DNA from: Lachnospiraceae bacterium V9D3004
Lineage (GTDB): Bacteria; Bacillota; Clostridia; Lachnospirales; Lachnospiraceae
NCBI GenBank assembly: GCA_000621985.1
Contig: JHWW01000007.1
Span: forward strand, 62,001 to 126,000
DNA: 64,000 nt
Direction of reading: 5' to 3'
In this document: positions 49,947-58,595 of the stretch, in pieces
How positions within the stretch are numbered: the stretch's first letter is position 1
Layout: each line of letters starts with the position of its first letter
Notes under the pieces: model-generated
What the model saw: only the letters and a program-made list of their open reading frames with translations
Databases searched by the model: none
What the model was told of the DNA's origin: nothing
Position numbers and translations under genes: made by a program

Positions 49947-52217
49947 ATGCCAAGAAAGAAAAAAGAAGAACCGGTAATTAATGAAAATATTATATCACTT
50001 GATTTCTCGGAGGAGATGAAAAATTCCTACAGGGATTATGCGATGAGTGTAATAATCGCAAGAGCACTTCCCGATGTAAGGGACGGTCTTAAACCTGTAC
50101 AGCGTCGTATTCTCTATGCGATGAAAGAGCTTGGTCTCGGTCCGGACAAGCCGCATCGTAAAAGTGCCAGGATCGTCGGTGACACAATGGGTAAATACCA
50201 TCCGCACGGCGACAGTTCCATATATGATGCACTCGTTCATATGACCGAGGATTATTCGCTGTCTGTTCCTCTTGTTGACGGTCATGGAAACTTCGGCTCC
50301 ATCGACGGTGATTCCGCTGCTGCCATGCGTTATACCGAAGCAAGATTATCCGACGGTGCAATGACAATGCTCTCCCATCTCGAAAAAAACCTTGTTGATT
50401 TTATGCCTAATTTTGATGAGAGCGAAAAAGAGCCATCAGTTCTTCCCGCAATGCTCCCGAATCTTCTTATCAACGGTACAACCGGTATTGCCGTCGGCAT
50501 GGCAACCAATATTCCTCCGCACAATCCCACCGAAGTTATTAATGGTGTTATTGCCTGCATTGACAGACCCAATATATCACTTGATAAGCTTATGGAATAT
50601 ATACCAGGTCCCGATTTTCCGACAGGCGGAACGATCATCAACAAAGAAGAGATCAGATCAATATACGAAACCGGCGAAGGAAGATTAAGAATACGATCCG
50701 GCTATGTGATAGAACCCGGAGATAACGGTAGAACCAATATAATAATAAATGAGATTCCTTACACCGTTGCCGGAAACAAGACCAAACTTGTCGAAAGTCT
50801 TGCAGGGCTTATGAAAGACAAAGTATTCGATGAGATATATGATGTACGCGACGAATCCGGTGAAGATATCCGCATCATTATTGAAGTAAAAAAAGATCGT
50901 GATGTTGAGAATCTTCTTAACGGTCTGTATAAGAAAACTCCTATGGAAGATACCTACGGTGTCAACCTTCTGGCAGTTAAGGATAAGCAGCCCATTCAAT
51001 TCGGTCTTATCGGAATGATCCGCGAATTCATTGACTTCCAGAAAGAATTATATACCAAAGAATATGAGCATATGCTCGAAAAAGCAAACAACCGTCTTGA
51101 GATCGTAAAGGGACTTATTAAGGCAACCGATGTCATTGACCTCATTATTGAGATACTCCGCGGAAGTACATCAATGGCACAGGCTAAAGCATGTCTCATT
51201 AACGGAGATACCACCGATATCAAATTCAAATCAAAGCTTTCGGAAAAGCAGGCAAAAACACTTAATTTTACCGAGAAACAGACAGATGCCATACTTGCAA
51301 TGCCGTTATCAAAGCTTATAGGACTTGAGATTCTCAAACTTCATGAAGAAAATGATCAGTTATCCTCTGACATAACCGACTACATGAAAATACTCGGAGA
51401 CGAACGTGAACTTCTTAAGATAATCAAGGCAAGACTGCGCGGTTTTGCAAGGGAATTCGGCTGTGAGCGAAAGACCAGGCTTGACTCGATCCAGAATACG
51501 GGATATGTTGAAAAAGTTGTCATTGAAGACATCTATATTCTCATTGACAAATTCGGTTATACCAAATCAATGGATGCCGCAAGCTACGGACGTCTTACCG
51601 AAGATACCATAAGCGAGTTCCCGAATATAATTCCTATGAAGAGCGACGACAAGCTGTGCGTATTTACAGCCGAAGGAAATATGCATCAGGTCAAAGCTTC
51701 CTCAATACCACGCTGTCGTGCAAAAGACAAGGGCACACTTATTCATACTTTATGCAAAGTCGGAAATGAAGATATAATAACCTACACCTCATTCGAGAGC
51801 CTGTTTGAATCCATACTTCTTTTCATTACCGAAAACGGATTCATAAAGCTGGTATCCGGTGCGGAATTCGAAACGAACCGTTCAGTGATCGCTTCCACCA
51901 AACTTGACGCTAATGATAAGCTGTTATGCGTAAAACAACTGTCTGCCGCCGAATATATGGCATCAGACCGTAAAGTCATAATGGTGACTGCCGCTAAGAA
52001 TTCTCTCGGCTTCCCGCTTGGCGAAGTAAGCGAATTCAAAAAAACAAGCCGCGGCGTCAAGGGAATAACCCTGACTGCCGGCGACAAGCTCATAATTGCA
52101 GACTGTATTGATTCAAAAACCGAGACAATAGATTACAACGGAAAAACCGTTAACGTGAAAAAGATCCGTACAAGAAGAAGAGGTGCAAAAGGACAGAAGG
52201 CAACCGGCGTGATCTGA
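49947..52217 (+). CDS. parC: DNA topoisomerase IV subunit A (ParC-like; GyrA is an alternative)
   Basis: The 756-residue subunit shows [51 protein letters not shown], then [10 protein letters not shown] with the catalytic Tyr, and the [18 protein letters not shown] stretch. Length below the ~820 residues of GyrA and a degenerate GyrA-box ([13 protein letters not shown]) favour ParC. Ribosome site is GAAGGGAACG. It ends just before a bidirectional terminator that also serves the convergent citrate synthase gene. Confidence 0.9.
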   Translation: MPRKKKEEPVINENIISLDFSEEMKNSYRDYAMSVIIARALPDVRDGLKPVQRRILYAMKELGLGPDKPHRKSARIVGDTMGKYHPHGDSSIYDALVHMTEDYSLSVPLVDGHGNFGSIDGDSAAAMRYTEARLSDGAMTMLSHLEKNLVDFMPNFDESEKEPSVLPAMLPNLLINGTTGIAVGMATNIPPHNPTEVINGVIACIDRPNISLDKLMEYIPGPDFPTGGTIINKEEIRSIYETGEGRLRIRSGYVIEPGDNGRTNIIINEIPYTVAGNKTKLVESLAGLMKDKVFDEIYDVRDESGEDIRIIIEVKKDRDVENLLNGLYKKTPMEDTYGVNLLAVKDKQPIQFGLIGMIREFIDFQKELYTKEYEHMLEKANNRLEIVKGLIKATDVIDLIIEILRGSTSMAQAKACLINGDTTDIKFKSKLSEKQAKTLNFTEKQTDAILAMPLSKLIGLEILKLHEENDQLSSDITDYMKILGDERELLKIIKARLRGFAREFGCERKTRLDSIQNTGYVEKVVIEDIYILIDKFGYTKSMDAASYGRLTEDTISEFPNIIPMKSDDKLCVFTAEGNMHQVKASSIPRCRAKDKGTLIHTLCKVGNEDIITYTSFESLFESILLFITENGFIKLVSGAEFETNRSVIASTKLDANDKLLCVKQLSAAEYMASDRKVIMVTAAKNSLGFPLGEVSEFKKTSRGVKGITLTAGDKLIIADCIDSKTETIDYNGKTVNVKKIRTRRRGAKGQKATGVI

Positions 52218-52224
52218 TAAACTG

Positions 52225-52255
52225 AAGGACAGACCTTATCAAACGGTCTGTCCTT
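52225..52255. terminator. Bidirectional terminator between parC and citrate synthase
   Basis: AAGGACAGACC and GGTCTGTCCTT form a perfect 11-bp stem around a 9-base loop, with T-rich sequence on both sides. Genes converge on it, so it may serve both. Confidence 0.85.
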
Positions 52256-52269
52256 ACATTATTGTTTTA

Positions 52270-53679
52270 TCAGTTATCACTATCCTCCACAAAACTATCC
52301 TCACCTGTTCTGTCGTCGATCTTAAGATAATCCTTATGTACGCCGACAAACTTGTAGGCAGGTCTTATGATCTTGCCTCTGTTAACAAGTTCTTCAAGTC
52401 TGTGAGCACACCATCCGGAGATTCTTGCGATAGCGAATATAGGTGTAAAAAGTTCTTCCGGAATCTCAAGCATGGAATATACAAAACCACTGTAGAAATC
52501 CACATTGGCGCATACAGGCTTGAATAACTGTCTTCTCTTCGTTATCTCTTCTGCTGCCAGTCTCTCAACGGATTCAAGAAGTCTGAATTCCTTCTGTAAT
52601 CCTTTTTCTTCCGAAAGCTGCCTTGCATAATCCTTAAGAATAACCTCTCTCGGATCTGAAAGTGTATATACGGCGTGACCCATACCATATATGAGTCCTG
52701 CCTTGTCAAATGCCTCTTTATTAAGGATCTTGCCTAGATATTCACTTATCTCCGCTTCATCTTCCCAATCCTTAATATTTGCTTTGATATCATCAAACAT
52801 TCTCTGTACTTTAAGGTTCGCGCCACCGTGTCTGGGGCCTTTGAGTGAACCAACAGAAGCTGCAATTGCCGAATATGTATCGGTTCCGGTAGAACTTACT
52901 ACATGTGTAGTAAATGTTGAATTGTTACCACCGCCATGCTCTGCATGGATAACAAGCGCAATATCAAGAACTTTTGCTTCCAGTTCAGTGAACTTTCCGT
53001 CAAGTCTTAACATTCTGAGAATATTCTCAGCTATTGAATAACCCTTCTCAGGGTTTCTTATTACAAGTGTCTCATCTCTCTTGAAATGAACATACGCATT
53101 ATATGCATACACAGATATCATCGGCATCTTGCTTATAAGCTGAAGCGACTGTCTGAGTACATTCGGAACCGATATATCATCCGGTTTCGTGTCATATGAA
53201 TAAAGTGCAAGAAGACTCTTCTGAAGAGAATTCATAATATTGGAACTTGGTTCATGCATAATGACATCTCTTACAAACTGACTTGATAATTCACCCATCT
53301 CTGCAAGAATATCATTAAAGCTTTCAAGCTGTTTTGTGGAAGGCAGTTCACCGAAAAGCAGCAGATATGTAACTTCCTCGAATGCAAATCTCCTGTTCTT
53401 GAATCCCTCAACAAGATCGAAAACATTATATCCCTGATAATACAGATTACCGTCGGATGGTGTTTTCCTGCCATGTGTTGTTTTATATGAAACCACGTCA
53501 GATATCTCGGTAAGGCCCGTAAGAACTCCTTTACCGTTGGCATCTCTGAGTCCGCGCTTAACATCATATTCCTCATACAGATCCTGATTTATAGCACCTG
53601 AAGTCATACAATATTTGAGCAATTCATCAAACTGACCAGCTGTTTTTGGTCCCATCTCCATCATAAGATTACCTGACAC
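52270..53679 (-). CDS. gltA: Citrate synthase
   Basis: The enzyme joins acetyl-CoA and oxaloacetate. The start is placed at GTG 53679 (GAGAGG eight bases ahead), giving 469 residues. Citrate synthase motifs include HAEHGGGNNSTFTTHVVSS (active His), GSLKGPRHGGAN, LIYGMGHAVYTLSDPR with the second His, and the NVDFYSGFVYSMLEIP segment with the catalytic Asp, ending in RISGWCAHRLEEL. It is slightly longer than E. coli GltA, as in several Clostridia. It stands alone between terminators, consistent with an incomplete TCA pathway that feeds glutamate synthesis. Confidence 0.96.
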   Translation of the reverse strand: MSGNLMMEMGPKTAGQFDELLKYCMTSGAINQDLYEEYDVKRGLRDANGKGVLTGLTEISDVVSYKTTHGRKTPSDGNLYYQGYNVFDLVEGFKNRRFAFEEVTYLLLFGELPSTKQLESFNDILAEMGELSSQFVRDVIMHEPSSNIMNSLQKSLLALYSYDTKPDDISVPNVLRQSLQLISKMPMISVYAYNAYVHFKRDETLVIRNPEKGYSIAENILRMLRLDGKFTELEAKVLDIALVIHAEHGGGNNSTFTTHVVSSTGTDTYSAIAASVGSLKGPRHGGANLKVQRMFDDIKANIKDWEDEAEISEYLGKILNKEAFDKAGLIYGMGHAVYTLSDPREVILKDYARQLSEEKGLQKEFRLLESVERLAAEEITKRRQLFKPVCANVDFYSGFVYSMLEIPEELFTPIFAIARISGWCAHRLEELVNRGKIIRPAYKFVGVHKDYLKIDDRTGEDSFVEDSDN

Positions 53680-53688
53680 TGCAATCAC

Positions 53689-54055
53689 CTCTCATATTCT
53701 ATAATCTCATAACACGCACATTGTCTAAGAACATTCTCCACTTCACGAATCATGTTCCTCTCCCGACTAAAATCTGCCCGTGCAATAACTACACTCGTAG
53801 GTTTATATAATACATTATTGCACCAATAAAGTCAACTGTTCAGCACCCCGCTTCATTTTCGCTTTGCGCCAGTGATTACTATTCACAGTTTCCCCACGCC
53901 CTTAACCCATAGCCCATCTGCTTCGCATCTGTCGCGGCTTCACCGCTTATGGCTATGAGGTGCTGAACAGTTATAATAATTTCTTAATAATCTATAGATT
54001 TTTATTTAATAATTTGGTATACTGTAATCAGCAATAGAAAGGTGGTCGATGAACT
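53689..54055. repeat. Intergenic region with a 139-base inverted-repeat element
   Basis: A 14-bp perfect inverted repeat, AACTGTTCAGCACC (53834-53847) and GGTGCTGAACAGTT (53959-53972), encloses an inner pair, CATAGCC (53908-53914) and GGCTATG (53951-53957). Together they form a long stem with a side arm. The element is GC-rich compared with the AT-rich flanks. It resembles the small dispersed repeats found between genes in this bacterial family, or a structured RNA. Near 54,000-54,030 a possible -10 (TATACT) for the response regulator is seen. The rest, 53,689-53,833, has no feature. Confidence 0.6.
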
Positions 54056-54859
54056 ATGAAAAGCAAGGTACTCATTACAGGAAACGGAACATCATTATTG
54101 GACACTGATATGAAGAATGTCCTGTCCAAGATATTTGACATCAACATATGCCCTGCCAACGGCAATCTGGTCAAAAAAACTATGATCAAATTCATGCCTC
54201 AGGCAATAGTGTTATGTATAGGCAACGACTTGTTTGCTAATATTTCCCTATATCCTTTGTTTGAAAAATATTCTTCAGACGATGATATTCCGGTCATTCT
54301 TGTCGGAAGCAAGTTCAGTTGCACACAATTCCTCAATACAGTGACTAATGCCGACCCTTTTTCGATAATACATACACCTATCGTAACCGAAGCTCTTAAG
54401 CAGGCTCTTATCAGAGCGCTCAACACTTCTTCCGACCTTATGAATTCCGATTCAATGGATTACTTTATGTCTTCACTTTCCGAAGAGGAAGAACGCAAGA
54501 AGATTCTCATAGTAGACGATGATGTCAAAGTTCTCAAACTTATAAGTATGTACCTTAAGGATAACTATGATGTATCAATTGCAAGAAGCGGACAGATCGC
54601 AATGAAGTATCTTGAGAATAATGTACCCGATCTGATCCTTCTTGATTATATAATGCCCGAAGAAGACGGACCTATGGTACTAAGTTATATCAGAAGCCAC
54701 CCGTTATGTTTTGCGACACCGGTATTCTTCCTTACAGGAGTTTCCGACAAGGAATCAGTTAAGAAAGTTCTCGGACTCAGCGTGCAGGGATACATGCTGA
54801 AGCCTGTTGCAAAAGATGAACTTCTTGCTAGGATCGAAGAATTCTTTGAGTATAATTAA
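54056..54859 (+). CDS. Response regulator with two receiver-like domains and no output domain
   Basis: Residues 1-125 look like a degenerate receiver domain (VLITGNGTSLLDTDMKN to IIHTPIVTEALKQAL) without the usual acidic cluster. Residues 145-267 are a complete receiver with KKILIVDDDVKVLKL, the phosphorylation Asp in LILLDYIMPEEDGP, a conserved Thr in FFLTGVSD and Lys in MLKPVAKDEL. There is no DNA-binding domain, so it probably acts by protein contact. It stands just upstream of the hydrogenase-type hybrid kinase, on the same strand, and is the obvious partner. Confidence 0.85.
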   Translation: MKSKVLITGNGTSLLDTDMKNVLSKIFDINICPANGNLVKKTMIKFMPQAIVLCIGNDLFANISLYPLFEKYSSDDDIPVILVGSKFSCTQFLNTVTNADPFSIIHTPIVTEALKQALIRALNTSSDLMNSDSMDYFMSSLSEEEERKKILIVDDDVKVLKLISMYLKDNYDVSIARSGQIAMKYLENNVPDLILLDYIMPEEDGPMVLSYIRSHPLCFATPVFFLTGVSDKESVKKVLGLSVQGYMLKPVAKDELLARIEEFFEYN

Positions 54860-55046
54860 TCATGTGTTCACGGAGCGGACAAGATAAGAAGCGTCTCGGC
54901 CGTCTCATAGTTCATTGGTACATAGCGGCAATTAACCGGGTTGCCGAGTCAAATACCCCGCGGGCACGCCCGGATACTTTCAAGCAAGCTTGAAGCATCC
55001 TCACTTTGCCTTCGCGCGAATAAACAGATCGAGGGGGATTCCCAGT
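54860..55046 (+). promoter_or_regulatory. Structured leader between the response regulator and the hybrid kinase
   Basis: This 187-base gap contains three hairpins: CGGCAA/TTGCCG (54926-54946), a tight CGGGC/GCCCG (54961-54972) and CTTTCAAGC-AA-GCTTGAAG (54977-54995). The last segment, GAGGGGGATTCCC (55030s), is both the ribosome site and a potential fold-back. No known riboswitch was recognised. Confidence 0.45.
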
Positions 55047-58000
55047 ATGAATAAAGATATTAACTGGTCCGGCATCAAAGCATTTGACGGCTGGAACAAT
55101 GGTATTATATACACTGCAGACAACTGTTCGGGATGTAATGAATGTCTCAACGGCTGTCCGATGATAACCGCCAACGTTGTAAGCATTGATAAAGAAACCG
55201 GAAAGACCTCTATTAATGTAGATGCTAACCGATGTATAACGTGCGGTCATTGTGTTGCGAAGTGCAGACAGTTTGCAAGGGTATTCCAGGATGATACCAA
55301 TGCCTTCTTTGACGATCTTGCTGCCGGAAGTAAGATATCTCTCATTGTCGACACCTCGATATCAATTGACTACCCTGAAGATTTCATGTTCATTCTGGGG
55401 TATCTGCGTCACCTCGGTGTCAATATGATATACAGCACCGCTTACGGTGCCGATATATGTACCTGGGCATATCTCAATTATATGGCAGACAATAATATAG
55501 AAGGCGCCATTGCTTCCACATGCCCTTCCGTTATAAGCTATATCGAACGATTTGAACCGGATCTTATACCGAAACTCATTCCCGTTTACAGTCCCGTTAT
55601 GTGTTCGGCAGTTTACATCAGAAAATATATTGGCTTGAAAGATAAGCTTGCATATATCGGTCCCTGCATCTCAAAAAAACTTGAGATTGAGGATCCCTCA
55701 ACTCACAGATATATCTCATATAATGTAACATTTAAAAAACTCATGGATAAGATCCGCAGCAGAAATGTGGATATTCATGATTATATTTCATACTATGAAA
55801 AACAGGAAACTCTTTCCGGTTCCATGTTCTCAATGCCCGGAGGTCTTAAGCGTAATATTGAAACCTACATCGGATACAGTAATTTCATTCTGCAGATATC
55901 CGGTGAAAACAGAGTCTATCCGTTCTTAAACGAATATCCTGATATAATTAAGAATGACCCTGATAATCTCCCATTCCTTGTGGAATTGTTAAGTTGTCCC
56001 GAAGGATGTAATATTGGTTCGGCTTCCGAACATGACAAGATATCCAAGTATACTGTTGAAGCTGAGATGTACAAAGTAAAGAATGACACCTCACAAAAAA
56101 CCAGTTCCATAACAGGTTCACCTGCGGAACGTTTTACCAAGCTGAACAGTTATTTCAGAAAGCTCAATCTCAATGATTTTATCAGAAAATTCAGCTACGA
56201 TAATGTTGTTGATGAATTATACATGTCTGAACAGGTAATGGATGTTATATTCAAATCCATGAACAAGTTCACCGAAGAAGAACGCTCGATCAACTGCGGT
56301 GCCTGCGGTTACGCTTCCTGCGAAGAGATGGCTCTCGCTATCGGATACGAGATCAACATAAAAGAGAATTGCATATTCTATACGCAGAATAAGATGCGTA
56401 TGGAGAATAATCAGATCAAGGCGCTTATAAGCAGAATATCCGATATGAATGAGGAATTGAAAGAATCATCGGAGATGAAGTCCAATTTCTTGGCTAACAT
56501 GTCACATGAGATCCGTACTCCGATGAATACTGTTATCGGTATGGCAGAGATGGCTCTAAGGGGCAATCTTGCCGACAGAGAGCGTGACTATATCACCCAG
56601 ATAAGGTCATCAGGTCGAAGTCTTCTTGCTATTATTAATGACATACTTGACTTTTCCAAGATCGAATCCGGAAAGCTTGAGATCCATGAGGTCGAATATG
56701 ATCTCATGCCTCTTATCCATGACGTGTCCGCCATGATCGTAAACCGTATTCAGGAGAAACCGATCCACCTTTTGCTAGATATTAAGCCAAGCTTCCCAAG
56801 CAGGCTTATAGGTGATGACGTGCGCATCAGGCAGATGATAATCAACTTTGCCAACAACGCCGTAAAATTCACCCAGAAAGGTATGGTATGTCTTCATTTC
56901 GATTATTGCGAATGTGATGAAGGTATTCGCTTCATATGCGCCGTTGAAGATACCGGAATAGGAATCAAAGAGGAAGATCTCAAGAAGCTCTTCGTCTCTT
57001 TCCAACAGGTAGACAGTGCACGCAACCGTAACATAGAAGGAACAGGTCTCGGACTTGCAATAACCAAGATGCTTGCCGAACTCATGGATGGTACCGTATC
57101 GGTATCAAGCACTTACGGAGTGGGAACCGTATTTACTTTCGATGTATTACAGAAGGTTGCGGATGCTTCTCCAAGCGCACAGATAACAAGAGAATCCGCA
57201 GGATCATGCGCATGCATCATAGATGACAGCCATATCGATGCTACTCTGACAGATATAATCACACAGTTGGGAATAGAATTGAAAAAATGTACCAACAAGT
57301 CTGAATTATCTTCTGCAATTGACAAAGGTGCAGACACGATATTCGTATCCTTCGGATGCTACACGGATGATATTATGGAACTTGCCGAAGATAACCCCGA
57401 TGTATCATTTGTCATCATAACCGATCCGAGATATGATGTATACGAGCCGGATGACGATCTAGCGCTTGAACTGAAACTTCCGTTAAGCTGCTTTAATGTA
57501 TCCGCTGCCATCAATCGTACCAATCTTATAGACATACATACTACTTCCGACGCTGTAGAGATCAACTTTGAGGCACCGGAAGCAAAGATCCTTATCGTTG
57601 ATGATAATGTTACCAACCTGACGGTTGCCGAAGGACTTCTTGAACCGCTTAAGATGCACATAACCACCTGTTCTTCGCCTACCGAAGCTATAGATATGGT
57701 CAAGACAATACACTATGACCTCATTTTCATGGATCATATGATGCCCGGAATGGATGGTGTGGAAGTAACTCACAGAATAAGAGATCTTGACGGTGATTAT
57801 TATAAAAATGTTCCGATAATCGCACTTACAGCCAATGCGGTAAGCGGTATGGCCGACATGTTCATTGCAGAAGGACTTAATGACTTTGTATCCAAGCCGA
57901 TCGAAATGAACAACATAATGGCTGTGCTTAAAAAATGGCTTCCGGGTGACCTTGTACATGAACTTCGAAGCGGTGAGAGGCTTATTCAGACCAAAGAAGA

Positions 58001-58592
58001 CATTCCTAAGATAAAAGGACTTAATACTGCTGTAGGCGTGGCATACACGGGAAGCACAAAACTGTATTTCCGCGTAATAAAAGATTATTATAAAGATATT
58101 AATGACACTTCACAACTCATAGAATTATATGAGCAGAATAATGACATAGATAATTACAAGATTCTTGTTCACTCACTGAAGAGCTCTTCAAGAACAATAG
58201 GCGCAACCGAACTATCCGAGCTTGCCGCCTCACTTGAGAGCGCCGCAGTTAACGGTAACACAACATTTATCCACAACAATACGGCTAAACTTCTTAAGAT
58301 GTACAGGGATCTGATCCCGATACTTGAACCATATACCATAGACGAGCACGAGACTGAGAACAAAGTCCTGCTCGATGATTCAACACTTATCGATCTTCTC
58401 GGCCACCTTATAAATGCTATGGAAGACCTTGATTTCAACACTTCAACGACCATTATCGAATGTCTTGAGGATTATAAACTTCCCGACGATGAAGTGGACA
58501 TATTCGATAAAGTACGTGACTGTGTCGAAGAACTTGATTCGGAGAACCTCGAGAATTATGTAATGGAATGGATGGATATCCGCAAAAAATAA
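55047..58592 (+). CDS. Hybrid histidine kinase with an N-terminal [FeFe]-hydrogenase-like sensor module
   Basis: ATG at 55047 (GAGGGGG nine bases ahead) gives 1181 residues. N to C: two [4Fe-4S] motifs (Cys27/30/33/37 and 63/66/69/73), an H-cluster domain with single ligand cysteines in STCPS (159), GPCISKK (207) and SCPEGC (317 and 321), and another Fe-S motif (Cys417/420/425/442). Then come HisKA with His487 in MSHEIRTPMN, the ATPase domain (NFANNAVKF, DTGIGIKEED, GTGLGL), a degenerate receiver (about 720-820), a receiver with Asp896 and an HPt with His1042. The residue that is the proton-relay Cys in catalytic hydrogenases is Thr158. It is probably a redox or hydrogen sensor and not a working hydrogenase. 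Confidence 0.9.
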   Translation: MNKDINWSGIKAFDGWNNGIIYTADNCSGCNECLNGCPMITANVVSIDKETGKTSINVDANRCITCGHCVAKCRQFARVFQDDTNAFFDDLAAGSKISLIVDTSISIDYPEDFMFILGYLRHLGVNMIYSTAYGADICTWAYLNYMADNNIEGAIASTCPSVISYIERFEPDLIPKLIPVYSPVMCSAVYIRKYIGLKDKLAYIGPCISKKLEIEDPSTHRYISYNVTFKKLMDKIRSRNVDIHDYISYYEKQETLSGSMFSMPGGLKRNIETYIGYSNFILQISGENRVYPFLNEYPDIIKNDPDNLPFLVELLSCPEGCNIGSASEHDKISKYTVEAEMYKVKNDTSQKTSSITGSPAERFTKLNSYFRKLNLNDFIRKFSYDNVVDELYMSEQVMDVIFKSMNKFTEEERSINCGACGYASCEEMALAIGYEINIKENCIFYTQNKMRMENNQIKALISRISDMNEELKESSEMKSNFLANMSHEIRTPMNTVIGMAEMALRGNLADRERDYITQIRSSGRSLLAIINDILDFSKIESGKLEIHEVEYDLMPLIHDVSAMIVNRIQEKPIHLLLDIKPSFPSRLIGDDVRIRQMIINFANNAVKFTQKGMVCLHFDYCECDEGIRFICAVEDTGIGIKEEDLKKLFVSFQQVDSARNRNIEGTGLGLAITKMLAELMDGTVSVSSTYGVGTVFTFDVLQKVADASPSAQITRESAGSCACIIDDSHIDATLTDIITQLGIELKKCTNKSELSSAIDKGADTIFVSFGCYTDDIMELAEDNPDVSFVIITDPRYDVYEPDDDLALELKLPLSCFNVSAAINRTNLIDIHTTSDAVEINFEAPEAKILIVDDNVTNLTVAEGLLEPLKMHITTCSSPTEAIDMVKTIHYDLIFMDHMMPGMDGVEVTHRIRDLDGDYYKNVPIIALTANAVSGMADMFIAEGLNDFVSKPIEMNNIMAVLKKWLPGDLVHELRSGERLIQTKEDIPKIKGLNTAVGVAYTGSTKLYFRVIKDYYKDINDTSQLIELYEQNNDIDNYKILVHSLKSSSRTIGATELSELAASLESAAVNGNTTFIHNNTAKLLKMYRDLIPILEPYTIDEHETENKVLLDDSTLIDLLGHLINAMEDLDFNTSTTIIECLEDYKLPDDEVDIFDKVRDCVEELDSENLENYVMEWMDIRKK

Positions 58593-58595
58593 TGT

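Noticed and set aside
53200-53580. Second frame within the citrate synthase gene
   Set aside because: Same-strand shadow; citrate synthase motifs run through without interruption.
54860-55046. tRNA or rRNA gene in the GC-rich gap
   Set aside because: No cloverleaf or TTCGAATC-type arm could be drawn; only simple hairpins are present.
55047-56400. Catalytic [FeFe] hydrogenase
   Set aside because: The proton-relay Cys is replaced by Thr and the domain is fused to a kinase; a sensory role is more likely.
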